A stretch of DNA of 64,000 bases. It comes from Penium margaritaceum. Lineage: Eukaryota; Streptophyta; Zygnematophyceae; Desmidiales; Peniaceae. Numbering within the stretch: the stretch's first letter is position 1; each line of letters begins with the position of its first letter. Positions 35,152 to 48,144 of this stretch are shown piece by piece. Where the stretch lies: contig SZWC01001577.1 in the NCBI GenBank assembly GCA_023375785.1, forward strand, positions 58,418 to 122,417, written 5' to 3'. The position numbers and the translations under genes are program-made. The notes beneath the pieces were generated by a model. That model did not search any database. It worked only from the letters and a program-made list of their open reading frames with translations, and had not been told where the DNA came from.

Positions 35152-37132
35152 CGGTAAGGACGGCGGCAAGAAGGGCGCCTAGAGAGGTGCATGCCATAAT
35201 CGTTGCAAGGAGGGCCATTGGACCAAGGAGTGCCCAGCGGAGGCGCAGGCTGGCAGCAAGGGTACCAAAGGCAAGAAGGCACTCCTCGACGGTACAAAAA
35301 ACCATGACCCAAAGAACGCTTACCGCTGGTGCCTTGACTCAGGTGTGGAGGACCATACCCAAGTCGAGAAGGTGGGATTCATCAACTACACCAAGTCCGC
35401 AAAGTCCATGGTGGTTGCCAACGACAATGTCAAACCTGCTTCTGGCCAACGTGATGTGGACATGGAGGTGGTGGTGGTGGTAAAAATGTGCAATGTATTA
35501 TCCAAAACGTGCAACATGTCCCCGGCCTGGCTGACGTTTTGAGTGTGAGCCGCTTGACAGAAAAGGGGTATGTAGTGCTTCTCTACATGATAGATGCAGT
35601 CATGCGGATGGACGGCGGTGGCAAGGTTATGCTTGAGGCAAAGCGCGAGTGAGGTCTTTATAGCATTGAGACCAAGGTCATCCCCTCAGCAGCAGAAGCA
35701 ACAGACCTGCCAGTACGCGTCGTCAGCCTCACAAAAGGTGAGGGAGCAGACCTTCAGATGTGGCATCGGCGGATGGGGGAATCATTTTCCGCAACCGTAT
35801 AAGAGATGGCGAACCGCGACATGGTTATCGGCCTCAACATCACTTTTGTTGCAGACGTAGTAGCAGATTCCATAGAGCACAAGTGCGAGCCTTACATCAT
35901 GGGCAAGGCGAAGTATAAGTCGTTCGAAGACAAACATCAGCGGGCCGAGAACTTCCTTGAGATTGTACACAGTGATGTGTGTGGACAGATCAAGACACCG
36001 TCCATTGGGGATACGCGGTCTTTTGTCACCTTCATCGACAATTGTAGCACAAAACTCGATGTCTACTTCATGAAGCAAAAGAGCGATGTACTGGACCGAC
36101 TGAAGACGTATGTCGCAGCGGCGGAGAGGCCAACTGGCCGCAAGGTCATAGCGCTACACAATGACAATGGCGGTGAGTATGTGGACTGCAAAGTGTGGCT
36201 GAAGGAGAAGGGCATTGAATGGCAGCGGACCACTTCATACACACATCAATCTAATGGCGTGGTAAAACGTATGAACCAGATGCTGCTCACGATGGCGCAG
36301 ACAATGCTCGTAGATGAAAAGTTGCCACGGATCCTGTGGGCCGAGGCCGTGAGTATGGCATGCTACTTTAACAACCTCACCCCAATGGTAGTGATGAAAG
36401 GAAAAGGCGGCTAGAAGACACTGCAGGAGGCATGGAGCAGGCACAAACCAAGCGTGACGTACCTGAGGCGTTTGGGTGTAATGCGTATTTGTTAGTGCAT
36501 GCCACGTAAACAAAAGCCTCCGAACTAGACCCCGTGCAAAATGAATATGCGTTCGTTGGGTATGAGAATACCCTCAAGGCATAACGCCTCTTTGGTCCAC
36601 GGAAGCAGTATCTCATCACCAGCCGCGATGTCATGTTCGATGTATAGCAGAGCTACTCCAATAGCAACAACAACATCGATGTAGCCTACTCACCAAAGGA
36701 GGGTATGTGGTTCAAAATCCTTGAGTGTTAGGAGGAGCCAACGTGTGGAGAGGTTGATGATGGGTTTTTGGAGCATGACAGTGCTAGAGCGCAACAGGGC
36801 AACGCAACAGATGCAGGTGCCTCTAGAGCGTACTTTTTAGCAGCCAACGCAAGAGAGCCCGCAGTCAAGGACAACGTTGTAAAAGAGCAGCAGAAAGACC
36901 AGCAGCTAGTGTTGCCAAGGTCGCCGCTTTCCAGCGAAAGGTAGCGGAATACGGCAAAGCGGTATAATACGAGCACGGACCGTTAGGTCAGCATGGCGCG
37001 GTGCATGATAGTAGCCACAACGGAGCCAACAACAGTGCAAGAGGCGCTTGCACAACTTGACGGGGAGCACTGTGGCTAAGACATAAAATCTGAACTTGCA
37101 TCCCTTGTTGAGAACCACAATTGGGAGCTGGT

Positions 37133-37870
37133 TGTTGGAACTGGAGGAGAGAGGGAGCCTTGGAGCAGCGAGCATGTGGGACTGAAAGGGCATCACATGT
37201 GCTGAAGAATGGTTATTGAATCACTCAAAATGATGGAGTACATATAGAGCTAGAGCTTGGGCAAGTCAGCCCTCTCACAAGACACACCACTTAGCCATGG
37301 AGGCTAAGGCTCACACACTAGAGTCCACAATCTCACACAAGGGAGGAAATCAGCCTAACAATCAGGCTGACAAGTCACACACAACCTAGAGAGCTAGGGA
37401 ATGCTCTCATGGCACACTCCTAGTGGTCACATCACCCACAAACCCATGGAGAATCGCCATGTGTCCATGGCTAGCACACAAGGATCTCACCTCACCTAAA
37501 AAGTAAGGAGAGGTACCTTTATCCTAGTCAGCACACTCTGACAAGGCAATCCTAAGACCAATGACCTTTTTGGATATTTCTCCGATCAGGTCTTGACCCT
37601 GGACCTCTTGCCTTTTTCTTTTCTCAGGCTAAGGCATGGAGCCATCACCCATGGTCACCCAGACATCGGCGGTCCATGACCCCCAAAAGTTTGAAAATTC
37701 ATATCTCCCAATCCGACCGTTGGATCGACCTGAAACTTGGACCATAGATAATTTGCCACCTCATCTTTCCAATAGTGAAGACGGATTGACGATCGGAGTA
37801 GGTATCAGGAAGTTTCCTGGAACTTTCTCCTGTGGACATGAAACTGAGCCGGATGGCTCCTTTCCCAACA
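37133..37870 (-). repeat. Solo Cop1 LTR inserted in element G
   Basis: Exactly 738 bp, TGTTGG to CCAACA, in antisense orientation. It is flanked by an exact 5-bp target duplication CTGGT (37128-37132 and 37871-37875). No internal Cop1 sequence is attached. This is the expected product of recombination between the two LTRs of an inserted element. Confidence 0.95.
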
Positions 37871-39404
37871 CTGGTGGATCAGCTTGAGGGGGCGAATGTG
37901 ATCAGCTCCAAGTCGGTGTTCAAGATGAAGCTCACAAAGGACAGCAAGATGGAGAAGAACAAGGCACAGCTAAGGGCGAAAGGACACATACTGCGGAAAG
38001 TTGAATACTACGATAGACATTTGCACCCGTTGCCACGTTCACAAGCATTTAGAAGATCCTTTCTATAGAAGCCGCAAAGGATATAGACATCCACCAAATG
38101 GATGTCAAGATAGCATTCCTACACAGCATCATCGACAAGGATGTCTATTTAGAGGTGCCGGAGGGGGGTGGATGTGCCATAGGGTAGGGTATACAAGCTA
38201 CAGAAGGCCTTTTATGGACTAAAACAGGTGGCTAAGTGCAGGTACCAAGAGCTGGTCAGCTACATGGTAGAGCTTGGCTTCAATCTATCTGATTCGTACA
38301 GTCGTGTGTACATGCGGCGTAACAAGGGACTCCATCCGATTGTCGCACTCTACGTGGACAATCTGATATTGTGTTCATCATATCTGGGACCTTTGCAGTA
38401 GCTCAAGTAGGAGTTGAGGAGGAGATTTAAGATGAGAGCCATGGAAGAGCTAGAGTACTGCCTCAGGGTGAGAATCACGCAAAACCAGATGACACGCATG
38501 ATTGAGCGCGGACAGGCCAAGTATGTGGCCGAGCTCTTCAAGTGGTGCGGCATTGAGGACTGCAAACAAGTAGGCAGCCTATTCTCCACAAGTTATGAGC
38601 TAAGTGCAGCGATGGCGCCGCAAACTAAAGAGGAGAAGGAGGACATGGCGAAGGTTCCCTACGGATGTGTAGTGGGTAGCTTGATATTTGCCATGGTGGC
38701 AACTCAGCCGGACCTGGCCTACGCGGTAGGTCAGGTGAGCAGGTACGTGGTCAACCCTGAGCTACTGCACTGGACAGTGGTGAATCGTATCCTCTGGTAC
38801 TTGTAGGCAACGCGGCACGCGTGCCTGAAGTACGATGGAAAGGGGAGGTCAGACCCCTTGCGACAGGTCTGCTACACTGATGCGGACTACACCGACGATG
38901 TGGAAAAGAGGAGGTCCACTTATGGCTATGTGTTTTTCCTTACGGGTGTAGCGATCTTGTGGTGTAGCAGGAAGCATGACTGTGTCACTACCTCCATAGT
39001 GGAGGTAGAGTACATCGCTCTAGTTGAGGTGGTCAATGAAGCAGTGTGGCTCCGTATATTACTGGGGGAGCATGACGTGCCGCAGTATGAGTCCACGGGG
39101 GTTCAAGAGGACAAAATGGTCTCCATATTGCTGACCAACAACCCGACGCAGCACAAGAGGACAAAGCACATCAATGTGCGCTACCACTACGTGTACGACA
39201 TGGTGGGAAAGGACATGTTGTGCGCTAGCTTTGGAGTATGAAACAAATTTTTGCGGATTTCTTGACCAAGGCATAGCCCTCAGTTTGGCATGTCATCAAC
39301 CTTGCAGGGCTTGGGTTGAAAAGCTGTGAAGGGCTTGAAGGCGCAGGAGCGGACGGATGAGAGTGAGTATGGGGCATCCAGCATGGAAGTTGCATGGGAG
39401 AGAT

Positions 39405-40014
39405 TGTTATAAGTATCCCTACCGTGGATGTTGTTTGCCGTTTTCCTGGTTCGACCAAACGAGAGTGGTTGGATGTCTAATCTGATTACAGATTTATAAT
39501 ACTTGGATTGTGCAATGGAATTTCAAGATTTCAGTCTCTCGGTTTGGATCAGAATTGAGAAAAGTAGCCCCATCCAAAGTTCAGGTGGTCGGCAAGTGGA
39601 ATCCGGGTCCCTGTCATGGGTGACGGGATAATTGCACTGCGCCGGTTCAAGTTCATCTTCGACGAGCTCTAAATGTACCAGGGGCATGAATGAAGTGACC
39701 ATAAGGACCTCATTTGACTTTTGGGCGAGGAAAGGTGCTCCGACGGATCATCGTCGAAGTGCCTCCCGTTACCTACCATGCAAGGCACGGTGGGCGGCTC
39801 CACCAGGGGCTACTTTGACGACCGTAACACGGGCTCTAGTGCTCCTTTAAGGGCGTGCTTTGATGCGTTGTAAATCTACAATTTTGAGCTATCGAATCTG
39901 ATGTAATCTGACCAAAAGAACTAACCATTGATGATTCCCAGCCTTTCTCAGATGTCACAGCCTGCATTCTGCCAGAATTCTGCCCCCCCGTGTTGTGGCG
40001 ACCCAAAATACACA
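39405..40014 (+). repeat. Putative Cop3 3' LTR
   Basis: Starts TGTTATAAGTATCCC directly after a purine-rich tract downstream of RNase H. The right end is set tentatively at CACA (40014), because no second copy is in the window to compare. The stretch contains no coding sequence that I can recognise. Confidence 0.5.
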
Positions 40015-40074
40015 ATCACCTTGAAAGTCTCTTTGCACTAAGTAGCCGTAGACAGTTGTGGTGGATCAAAGTAC
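40015..40074. other. Short unassigned stretch
   Basis: About 60 bp between the putative Cop3 LTR end and a Cop1 LTR fragment. Nothing recognisable is in it. Confidence 0.4.
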
Positions 40075-40516
40075 GCCAAGACACAACTCCTGACAAAATA
40101 TTCTAGATTCCGGTTTTGCATTGTCCGAGTGTGCTGAATAGGACAAAGGTACCTCTCCTTAGTTTTTAGGTGTGGTGAGATTATTGTATGCTTCATGGAC
40201 ACATGGCAATTCTTGGTTATATGAACAGTAGGAGTGAGCCATGAGATCACTTTAGCTCTGAAGGTAGTGTGTAATTGGTCAGCACGATTGCTAGGCTGAT
40301 TTCCTCTCTTGTGTGACTTTGTGGACTCTGGTGTATGAGCCTTAGCATCGATGGCCAAGAGGTGTGGCTTGTAAGAGGGTTGACTTGTCCATGCTCTAGC
40401 TCTATATTTTCTCCATAAATTTGAGTGATTGAACAACAATTATTCGGAATAACGGGAGGCCTTTCATTTCCATATGATTGTTGCTCCAAGGCTTCCTCTC
40501 TTCCTCAGATCCAATA
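40075..40516 (+). repeat. Cop1 LTR fragment, 5'-truncated and degenerate
   Basis: Matches the last ~440 bp of the Cop1 LTR, from the segment before TTGTCCGAGTGTGCTGA through TAGTTTTTAGGTG and GTGTGGCTTG to CTCAGATCCAATA. The first ~300 bp are absent. It directly adjoins antisense integrase sequence of element I. Confidence 0.78.
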
Positions 40517-40684
40517 CACAATAGTAGAACAGCTAAATTCATCAATACATGTGACTCTTCATCGGTACCAAGCATCTTCCTTCCATTCTCTCCTACTCGT
40601 TAGCATCGTCCCTTATGTTTTTCTCTCTTGAAACAGGCAGCGGAAAACCCCTACTCAATGTTGGATATATAAGTAAGTTCATGC
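40517..40684 (-). mobile_element. Element I (old Cop1-like), integrase piece left of element H, antisense
   Basis: The reverse complement resembles the Cop1 integrase N-terminal part in element E (around 31110-31230), including the CTCCTACTC, TTTTTCTC and CTACTCAA blocks in the same order. It ends in CATGC (40680-40684), which repeats at 46439-46443 right after element H, where the same integrase sequence resumes. Degenerate. Confidence 0.7.
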
Positions 40685-41275
40685 TGTTGAATATGTTTGT
40701 CCCTTGTTCAGTCTTATATGGCGGATCAGGAACGCTCTGCCCCTTGTGGAGATATGACCCCTGGATTTGTTGTAGGGTGACTCAACTATGCTCTGTCTCA
40801 TGTGAGATATGACCTGTGAGTGCACCATGTAGGTGAGTGGTTAACTTGGCCATTTTATGGAAGCTTCCGAGAAAGAAAGTTCGTAGCTTCTGGGAAGCAA
40901 CATAGCTGATCAGTCTCCTTGGCACAAGGATGCTTATGTGTCAAATCCACAGCGCAAGTCTCTTGGTGTTGTGGTAGGGTCAAGCCACCTCTCATGAATG
41001 TGCTTTTGAGTTCTAGGACTGCACAGAAAGATATAAGAGGACTTGTCTTGCATGCTGATCAATTAACCCTTGCTTGATGCTCTATTGCATTTTGAAGACT
41101 TAAGCTCTTTTTGAGATGTAATGCTAAGGCGTTAGTACCCTTGAAGGTGAAGTGTATGCCTGATTAAATTTGGGGTGCATGACACATGTCAACAAAGAAA
41201 GAAGGCCTAAAAACCTTTGTGAGCCTTTTGGTTTTGCAGGTTCTTTGCAAGAGGTGGTTAGCTCAGTAGTTAACG
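40685..41275 (+). repeat. Cop4 element H: 5' LTR
   Basis: Starts TGTTGAATATGTTTG and ends near GCTCAGTAGTTAAC, about 590 bp. It matches the 3' copy end to end but is about 60 bp shorter. No initiator-Met primer site follows; a TGGGCCCACTC at about 41284 is the nearest TGG-starting candidate and I cannot assign it to a tRNA. Confidence 0.85.
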
Positions 41276-44200
41276 AAGGATTATGGGCCCACTCATCTGG
41301 TTAGGGACGTTTCACATACGCAACCGCTAAGGTCACAGGCAGTGAGAGCGCCTTCGCTCTTACCCAACTTCTCTGTTTGCAGGGCAACATCAGCATGAGG
41401 CGAATGCAACACATCTGTACCTTTATACCTTGGGACCTGATATCAGCCTACATCAGCCTACATCTGCTTGCAACGGCCAACGTGAACAGCGGAAGCAGTT
41501 TCCTCTTCTCACCTACAGCCTATAGTGGCCTGAAACACAGATTCATTGGCATCACAAACAGGTACAACAGCTATAGTAGTTGTAGTTGTAGGGATGGCAA
41601 GGATAGGGGAACCGGGGAAACATTCACCCATCCTCAAGTTTGATGGAGAGGGGTTCGCACTCTGGAAGTGGCAGTTTGAGATCACCATGGATGACAGATA
41701 TTCGCTAGGATATTTTGACGGAACTACCCCAGCACCAAAGAAGGAGGGTGCTGACCTTGTGGCATGGTTCAAGCTCAATAAGAAGGCTCTCACCATTCGT
41801 TTTTCCTCCATACAATCCTCAGTCCTTCCACACATCAGCGGTTGAACAGTGGCAGTTGCGGCATACGCCAAACTCGGCAAGGTGTTTCACTGATCGTCAC
41901 TTGCCAACCGTCTCTTCATTCTACAAAACCTCATTAGCATGAGGCTTGGTGCAGGGGAGGATGTCTTCGCCTTTATGCGGAAGTTTGAGACGCTCTTATA
42001 ACAAGCCACCGGCATGGGGTGGGACCTGAAATCCGACATGCAAGTCATGATTTTTCTAATGACGCTGCCGGAACGTTGGGGCCCCATGATAACGGTCATT
42101 GGAGGGTGGACTGAAGATCTAGTTTCCTACACCACCGTCTTTGAGTATGTGTGGAATGATGCCATGCGTTGTAGCAGTAGTGAAGCAAACATGGCTGCCT
42201 TTGCCTCACTGAACAGCGGCACCTTCCGCAATTCCTCCTCCCTTGGGTACAAGGGAAACAATAGCACTAGCAATAGTGGAAGGGGTGCAAAGCGCCAAGG
42301 AAACTGCCACAACTGTGGCAAAGCTGGACAATGGGCTCAAGAGTGCCGTGCACCCAAGAGAGAGGGAGGAGACAGGGATGAATGGCAAGGGGGAAATGGT
42401 GGGAAGGATCCCACAAGCTTGATGGTTGAGTGTGCCTCCAACAAAGGGAGGGCGATACTCAGGCCAAGAGCCTATGGCCTTGACTCGGCCACAAACGAGT
42501 ACACCACTTACGAGAAGAGAGACTTCATCTCTCTTGCTCCATGTAACAAGAACTTCAGAGTTGCCAAGAGCAAGGTTGAGGTAGCAGAGGGGATTGGTGA
42601 CAAGCTGGTCACAGTGGGTGTCAACGGTGGAGATTCCGACCTCAAGCTTGAGGTTGGAAGGTTCCTCGCGTTGTTGCAAGAAGGTTGTTGCACAGGTTCC
42701 TCGCGTTGATGGACTCTACATCTTGCAGACCAAAACGACAACTTCAACGGCTGAATCTTTGGTCGAGATCAATGATGAGGAGAGCAGCGATGCAGATTCA
42801 GATGAGGAAGGACATGTTGGAGCAGCAAAAAATATGGTAGCAGATGATTCGGCATCAAACATGAAAGCAAATGCAGCCACCGGGGCTGTTCATTCTAGCC
42901 TGTGTACATCCTCCGAGAGCCTGTGGCACAGGCGCTTTGGGCTCGTGGCTCATCGCATATTGGAGGTCATGGGAAAGCAGGAGCTAGTGCGTGGAATGGA
43001 GCTAGGTGATGAGGTGGAGGGAATAGAGATCATGTATGAGCCATGCCTTCAAGGCAAGGTGAAAAGGAAACCCTTCAAGTGCAATGGCACGCGTGCTCTT
43101 GCACCTCTTGATCCCGTCCACTCTGACGTATGTGGTCCGTTCCGCATACCGTGAAATGGAGGCAGCAGAGATTACCTCACATTCATCGATGACAACAGCC
43201 GCAAAGTCTGGATATACTTTCTCAAAAAGAAAAGTGAGGTGAAGGAGAATCCGCAGGCCTTTGTCGCTATGGTTGAGCGACAAAGTAGAAAGAAGGTGAC
43301 GGCATTCAGGTCAGACAACGGGGGAGAGTACGAAGCTTGCAGGGAGCGGCTCAAGACATAGGGCATTGAACACTAGAAAACTATGCCCTACTCACCTCGA
43401 AGCAACGACGTAGCAGAGAGGATGAACCAGACGCTCCTAGGCATGACAAGGTGCATGCTCATTGACACCAAGCTTCCTCCTAGGTTATGGGCTGAAGCAG
43501 CCCGTACGACTACCTACCTTGTGAATCTCACACATGCAGCAGCTCTGTGAAGGAGAGGCAAGAAGAAGCATACACAACACTTGAAGACGCCTCAAGAAGC
43601 ATGGTTAGGCAGGAAGCCAGACGCCTCCCATCTCAAGGTGTTCGGTTGCACCGGGTTTGCCAAGGTCCAGGCTGATGAGGGCCCTACAAAGATCAATGCA
43701 AGAGCACAAAAGTGTATTTTCATCGGCTATGACACCGCCCACAAATCTTATCGACTGTGGGACCAAGGAACCAAGGTCATCTGCAGCAAAGATGTGGATT
43801 TCCACTAAATGTTTTTGAGTAAGGGAGAGCATCTCAAACTCGAGAACACTCCAAAACCGGGAGAGTGCCTCACTCTCCTTGAAGAGGGAGACACAGCACC
43901 AGCATAATGGCATGGGATAGGTGCTGCAAATGGGACAGGAGCTCATGAAGATGACTCGGAGGAATCAGAATCTGATTTCGACATATCCGATCCTCCGGAA
44001 CATGAGGAGGATGCCTCTCCCATCATCAACGATGAACCAGACCTCCAGCCTCCACATCAACAGCACCAGCCAGCAGGTTCAAGGAGCAGTTCACGCTTCA
44101 AAATACCTTAGTAGCATTATGACGCAATTAGAGGTGAATGGAAAGGCTTCAACTAATCATTCTTGGTTCAAGAGGAGCCAACGTCTGTCGCAGAGGCACT

Positions 44201-45785
44201 CACTCGGGCTGACAAAGCAGAGTGGGACGAAGCAATTAAAAAAGAACTCAGCACCATTGAGGAGAATGGGACATGGGTGCTGGTGGACAGACCTACCGGG
44301 GCTCACGTTATGGGGTCCAAGTGGGTGCTGAAAGTAAAATGGAAACAGGATGGCAAGATAGACAAGTACAAGGCATGGGTGGTACCAAAGAGGTTCTCCC
44401 AATGGCCTTGCGCAGAGTACGATGAGACCTTTACTCCGGTTGTGACGTTTGCCTCCATCCGGTCAATGCCCGCCATTACTGCTGCCGAGAACATAGAGAT
44501 CCACCAGATGGATGTCAAGACAGCCTTCCTTTACGGCAAACTTGACAACGAGGTATTGATAGAGGTTCCAAAGGGGGTTGATGCTCCTCAGGGCAAGGTG
44601 TGCAGATTGGTGAAAGCACTCTATGGGCTAAAACAAGCGCCAGGGCTTTGGTACCAGGGGATGGATACGTTCATGGCCAAGGAGTCCTTCATGTACTACG
44701 ACAATTACCCTAGCATGTACGTGCATGAGAGTGACAAAGGGACTATGTTGGTCGCCTTGTATGCTGATGACCTGATTCTATGCTCCTCTTCGACGCAACT
44801 GCTAGACGATCTCAAGGAGTAGCTGCGTAGCAGATTCGAGATGGACATGGATCCTCTTGACTTTTATCTTGGAATTGGCATCAAGTGCGACAGATCAGCA
44901 GGTACCATCAGCCTGACCCAGACAAAATACATCGACTCCATCCTCAAACAATACGACATGGCAGATTGCAAATGTGCCATCACACCCATGAGCTCAGAGT
45001 GCAAACTCTCCACCTCCATGTCCCCATCCAACGAAGCGGAGAAAGCTGACATGCTAGGCATCCCATATCAGTTTGTACTGGGTAGTCTGATGTATGCCAT
45101 GGTCGCCATCCAGCCAGATACAACCCATGCTGTTGGGCAAGTGAGCCGGTTTGTGGCCAATCCTGGTCCACTATAGTGGTAGCCTATGAAGCACATCATG
45201 CACTACCTTAAGGGGACGCGACATGTGGGACTCTAGTTTGGAGGTAAAGCTAGATCCGCGTCACTCCGTCTCATGTGCTACACCGACGCTGATTGGGGAG
45301 GCAACATGGACGACAGAAAATCCACCTCCGACTTCGTGTCTATGCTGAATGGAGGCCCTCTCAATTGGGTGAGTCGTAAGCAGGAGTGTATCTCTCTATC
45401 CACAGCTGAAGCTAAGTACATTGCATTGGCTTAGGTGTGTAAAGAGGTGTAGAGGCTTCGCAGCTTGCTCTTTGAGATGAAGGCACCACAGGCAACGGCG
45501 ACAATCGTCAAGATTGACAACATGAGCGCGATTGACATGTCCAGGAACCCAGTTCTGTCCAGGCGCACAAAGTACATTGAGATCCGCTACCACTATGCTC
45601 GCGACTTACTCTACAAGCACACAGTGGAGCTGGAGTATGTCGGCACCAAGCTGAACTGGGCTGACATGCTCACAAAGCCACTGGACAAGGATCTACACCA
45701 GGCGGGCAGGCAAGGTATCGGCATGATCAACGCAAGTGATGAATAATGATGATGGAAACTGATGCAAGGTATAAGGGAGAGATTT

Positions 45786-46438
45786 TGTTGAATATGTTTG
45801 CCCCTTGTTAAGTCTTGTATGACGGATCAGGTACGCTCTGCCCCTTGTGGATGTATGACCCTTGGATTTGTTGTAGGGTGAATCAACTATGCTCTGTCTC
45901 ATGTGAGATATGACATGTGAGTACACCATGTAGGTGAGTAGTTAACTTGGCCATTTTATTGATTTGGCCAAGTGAGAGATCATGAGTTCGAACCTGGCTC
46001 CATGCACATCTTGGTTGTTATGGACACTTCTTAGGAAAAAAGTCCGTAGCTTCTGGGAAGCAACACGGCAGATCAGTCACCTTGGTACAAGGATGCTTAT
46101 GTGTCAAGCCCACAGCGCAAGTCTCTTGGTGATGTGGCAGGGTTAAGCTACTTCTCAGGAATGTGCTTTTGAGTTCTACGACTGGACAGACAGCTATAAA
46201 AGGACTTTTCTTGCATGCTGATCGGTTAACCCTTGCTTGATGCTCTCTTGCGTATTGACGACTAGAGCTTTTCTTGAGATGTAATGCTAAGGCGTTAGTA
46301 ATCTTGAAGGTGAAGTGTATGCCTGATTAGTTTTGGGGTGCATGACACATGTCAACAAAGGAAGAAGGCCTAAAAACCTTTGTCAGCTTTTTGGTTTTGC
46401 GGCTTCTCTGCCAGAGGTGGTTAGCTCTATAGCTAACA
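45786..46438 (+). repeat. Cop4 element H: 3' LTR
   Basis: 653 bp from TGTTGAATATG to GCTATAGCTAACA-like sequence ending ACA, followed by the target duplication CATGC. It contains a GAGTTCGAACC stretch near 45990 resembling the B box of a tRNA-type promoter. Confidence 0.88.
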
Positions 46439-48144
46439 CATGCCCCATCTTCTTTGCTTCAAGATACTACAAGGCATGCACGTCGACATGGCCATAGCGC
46501 GTATGCAACGTCTTGCTATTTTTGCTTATGCCATCGTTCCAATACTCCGTTCATCTGAGATATTTGTCGTCCCCGGTAGGCAATACATTTCACCACCTTG
46601 AACCAACCTTGCCAACTCCCTCCTGTATCCGTATCGAGGATGTAGCCATCGTCATCATCCATGATGATGGAAAACCTTCTATTAGTGAGAATGGAGAATA
46701 GAGGAGGTTAAATGTAGTATTAGGTATATACAATACACCATGGAACACTCCCCCTAAATACCACTTGGGATCACATATCACATGCCCATAATCCAAATCA
46801 GATCAACATACACCACTATATCATCATAGAAATTGGATAAGAGTGGAATTTCAGCAGCTATGTCAAGCTCTTGGTACATTGTGAGTTCTTGAACAATGCG
46901 ATATCTGCCTTCTTGACTTTCAAAATGTCAGATTTTGACATGAAGAGACAGCCCTAAACCTCCTTGGCCATGTTTATGTTGCAAAAAGAATGCACATGAG
47001 CTTCGATACTATGCAAAAACTGCGAATTTTTCTGTTGATACTTCTACTAGGGATCTTCTCGTTCTAGTCCTTTATTTCTTAAAGCAATCTTTCTTCTAAT
47101 GTCCCTCTTTTTAACATTAGTGGCACTTTTCTTTCTTTTGACTCTCTTGATATCTAATATATTATTGCTGCTGGTTACATGAGTCCATAGTCACAAAGCA
47201 TGCTTCGGTACTACTGCCATCATTAGATTTTACTCCAGAGCGACATGATCTTGACGTTGAGGATTGGTTGGTACTATACTAACTCTTGTAGCATGTCCTA
47301 ACCTGTTTGGAGTCCCCTTAGCAAAAGGAGGTTGAAGCACATCTCTTTCAGATGATTACACTGTATACCCTGTGAAGGTATGCATTAGCTCCTTGACTAT
47401 CCACTGTTTTTAATGACATAATCTTCTCCTCCTCAAACGTAAAAATTAGTGGATCCTTTCTCCCACACCTTGTGTATTATATATCCATTTCCTCCTTTGT
47501 TGTATGTTGTCACTCACTTACTAAAGATGTAGGTTGAAGATGGCATTGAAAAGCAATCTACATGATTTCATGTCCTTCTCCCACTCCTCATACGCCACTG
47601 CTATGGTTGTAAAAGAACTTACATCAGCTTCACATTTCTACGGCATCTTCCCTCTGACCACCTGCACTGTGGTGATGCCTTTTGCGTGTGGAACCAGCGC
47701 TGGCTTGTTACCGCTCACAACCCCCCATACGCTCCTCACCTCCTGAAACGGGCAGATATGGATCTTCAAAAACATGATGTTTGTACATCCCTCTAGCATC
47801 TCCAAATCTGGGTTGCTGATACAATGCCTATTACTGTTATTTGAGCCCTTGTTATCCTTAGTAATATCCTTGGATGGCGGTGGTAATCCTTTTTGTGTTG
47901 TTACTTATACCATAAGTGTGGATCGAGGGGCGCGTAGCGTGACGATCACACGTCGAACTCTTAGGATGAACCTCCCAGCTTGCAATCCCTTGGTGAGTGA
48001 GCCAACCCTTGAGATGTCGCAGGACACTCTCTTGGTAGTAAGACCACTGCAATTGACTCTAGCTCTTGTCGTGTGACTCTCCTGACGATGTTCCGTATTT
48101 GTAGCAGAACTTTCGATCAAGCTATTAGATCTTAACAAGATTAG
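46439..48144 (-). mobile_element. Element I (old Cop1-like), pre-integrase to leader, antisense
   Basis: Read right to left from the LTR border at 48145: a variant leader (48140-47770) shared with element E, gag start near 47760 (VVSGNKPALVPHAKGIT-like), gag to about 47000, protease about 46930-46600 (GGVFHGVLYIPNTTFNLL), and pre-integrase to 46443. Its integrase continues left of element H at 40684. No LTR of its own is visible. Heavily broken and old. Confidence 0.78.

Larger units (their letters stand above)
35152..40014 (+). mobile_element. Cop3 element G, 5'-truncated copia element carrying a solo Cop1 LTR
   Basis: The visible order is the end of gag with a zinc knuckle near 35185-35230 (GHWTKEC), a protease-type CLDSG near 35333, pre-integrase near 35757 (WHRRMG), and integrase about 35950-36400 (HSDVCG, FVTFIDN, NDNGGEY). 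The hinge follows. RT is split by the solo LTR (up to 37132, then about 37880-38560), and RNase H is about 38800-39250 (YTDADY, RTKHINVRYHY). A purine-rich stretch (GCATGGGAGAGAT) and a putative LTR follow at 39405. Sequence identity to Cop1 is low outside catalytic motifs, so this is a separate family. Broken, of the order of ten breaks. Confidence 0.85.
40685..46438 (+). mobile_element. Cop4 element H, full-length copia element nested in element I
   Basis: 5' LTR (40685 to about 41275), leader, gag from about 41546 (KHSPILKFDGEGFALWKWQF), zinc-knuckle region near 42303-42345 (CHNCGKAG), protease region near 42470, pre-integrase near 42915-43070 (LWHRRFG). Integrase is about 43100-43560 (HSDVCGPF, FIDDNS, SDNGGEY), then hinge, RT about 44160-45000 (MDVKTAFLYG, YADDL), RNase H about 45270-45740 (YTDADWGG, RRTKYIEIRYHY), purine tract (near 45770) and 3' LTR (45786-46438). 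The target duplication CATGC is exact. Broken, with about eight to ten breaks. LTR divergence in the first ~175 bp is about 7% by hand count, so it is older than D. Confidence 0.92.

Noticed and set aside
45980-46000. A possible tRNA gene or SINE in the Cop4 LTR
   Set aside because: No acceptor stem or cloverleaf can be drawn, and the other A-box-like stretch (near 46420) lies downstream of the B box. Kept only as a weak motif finding.
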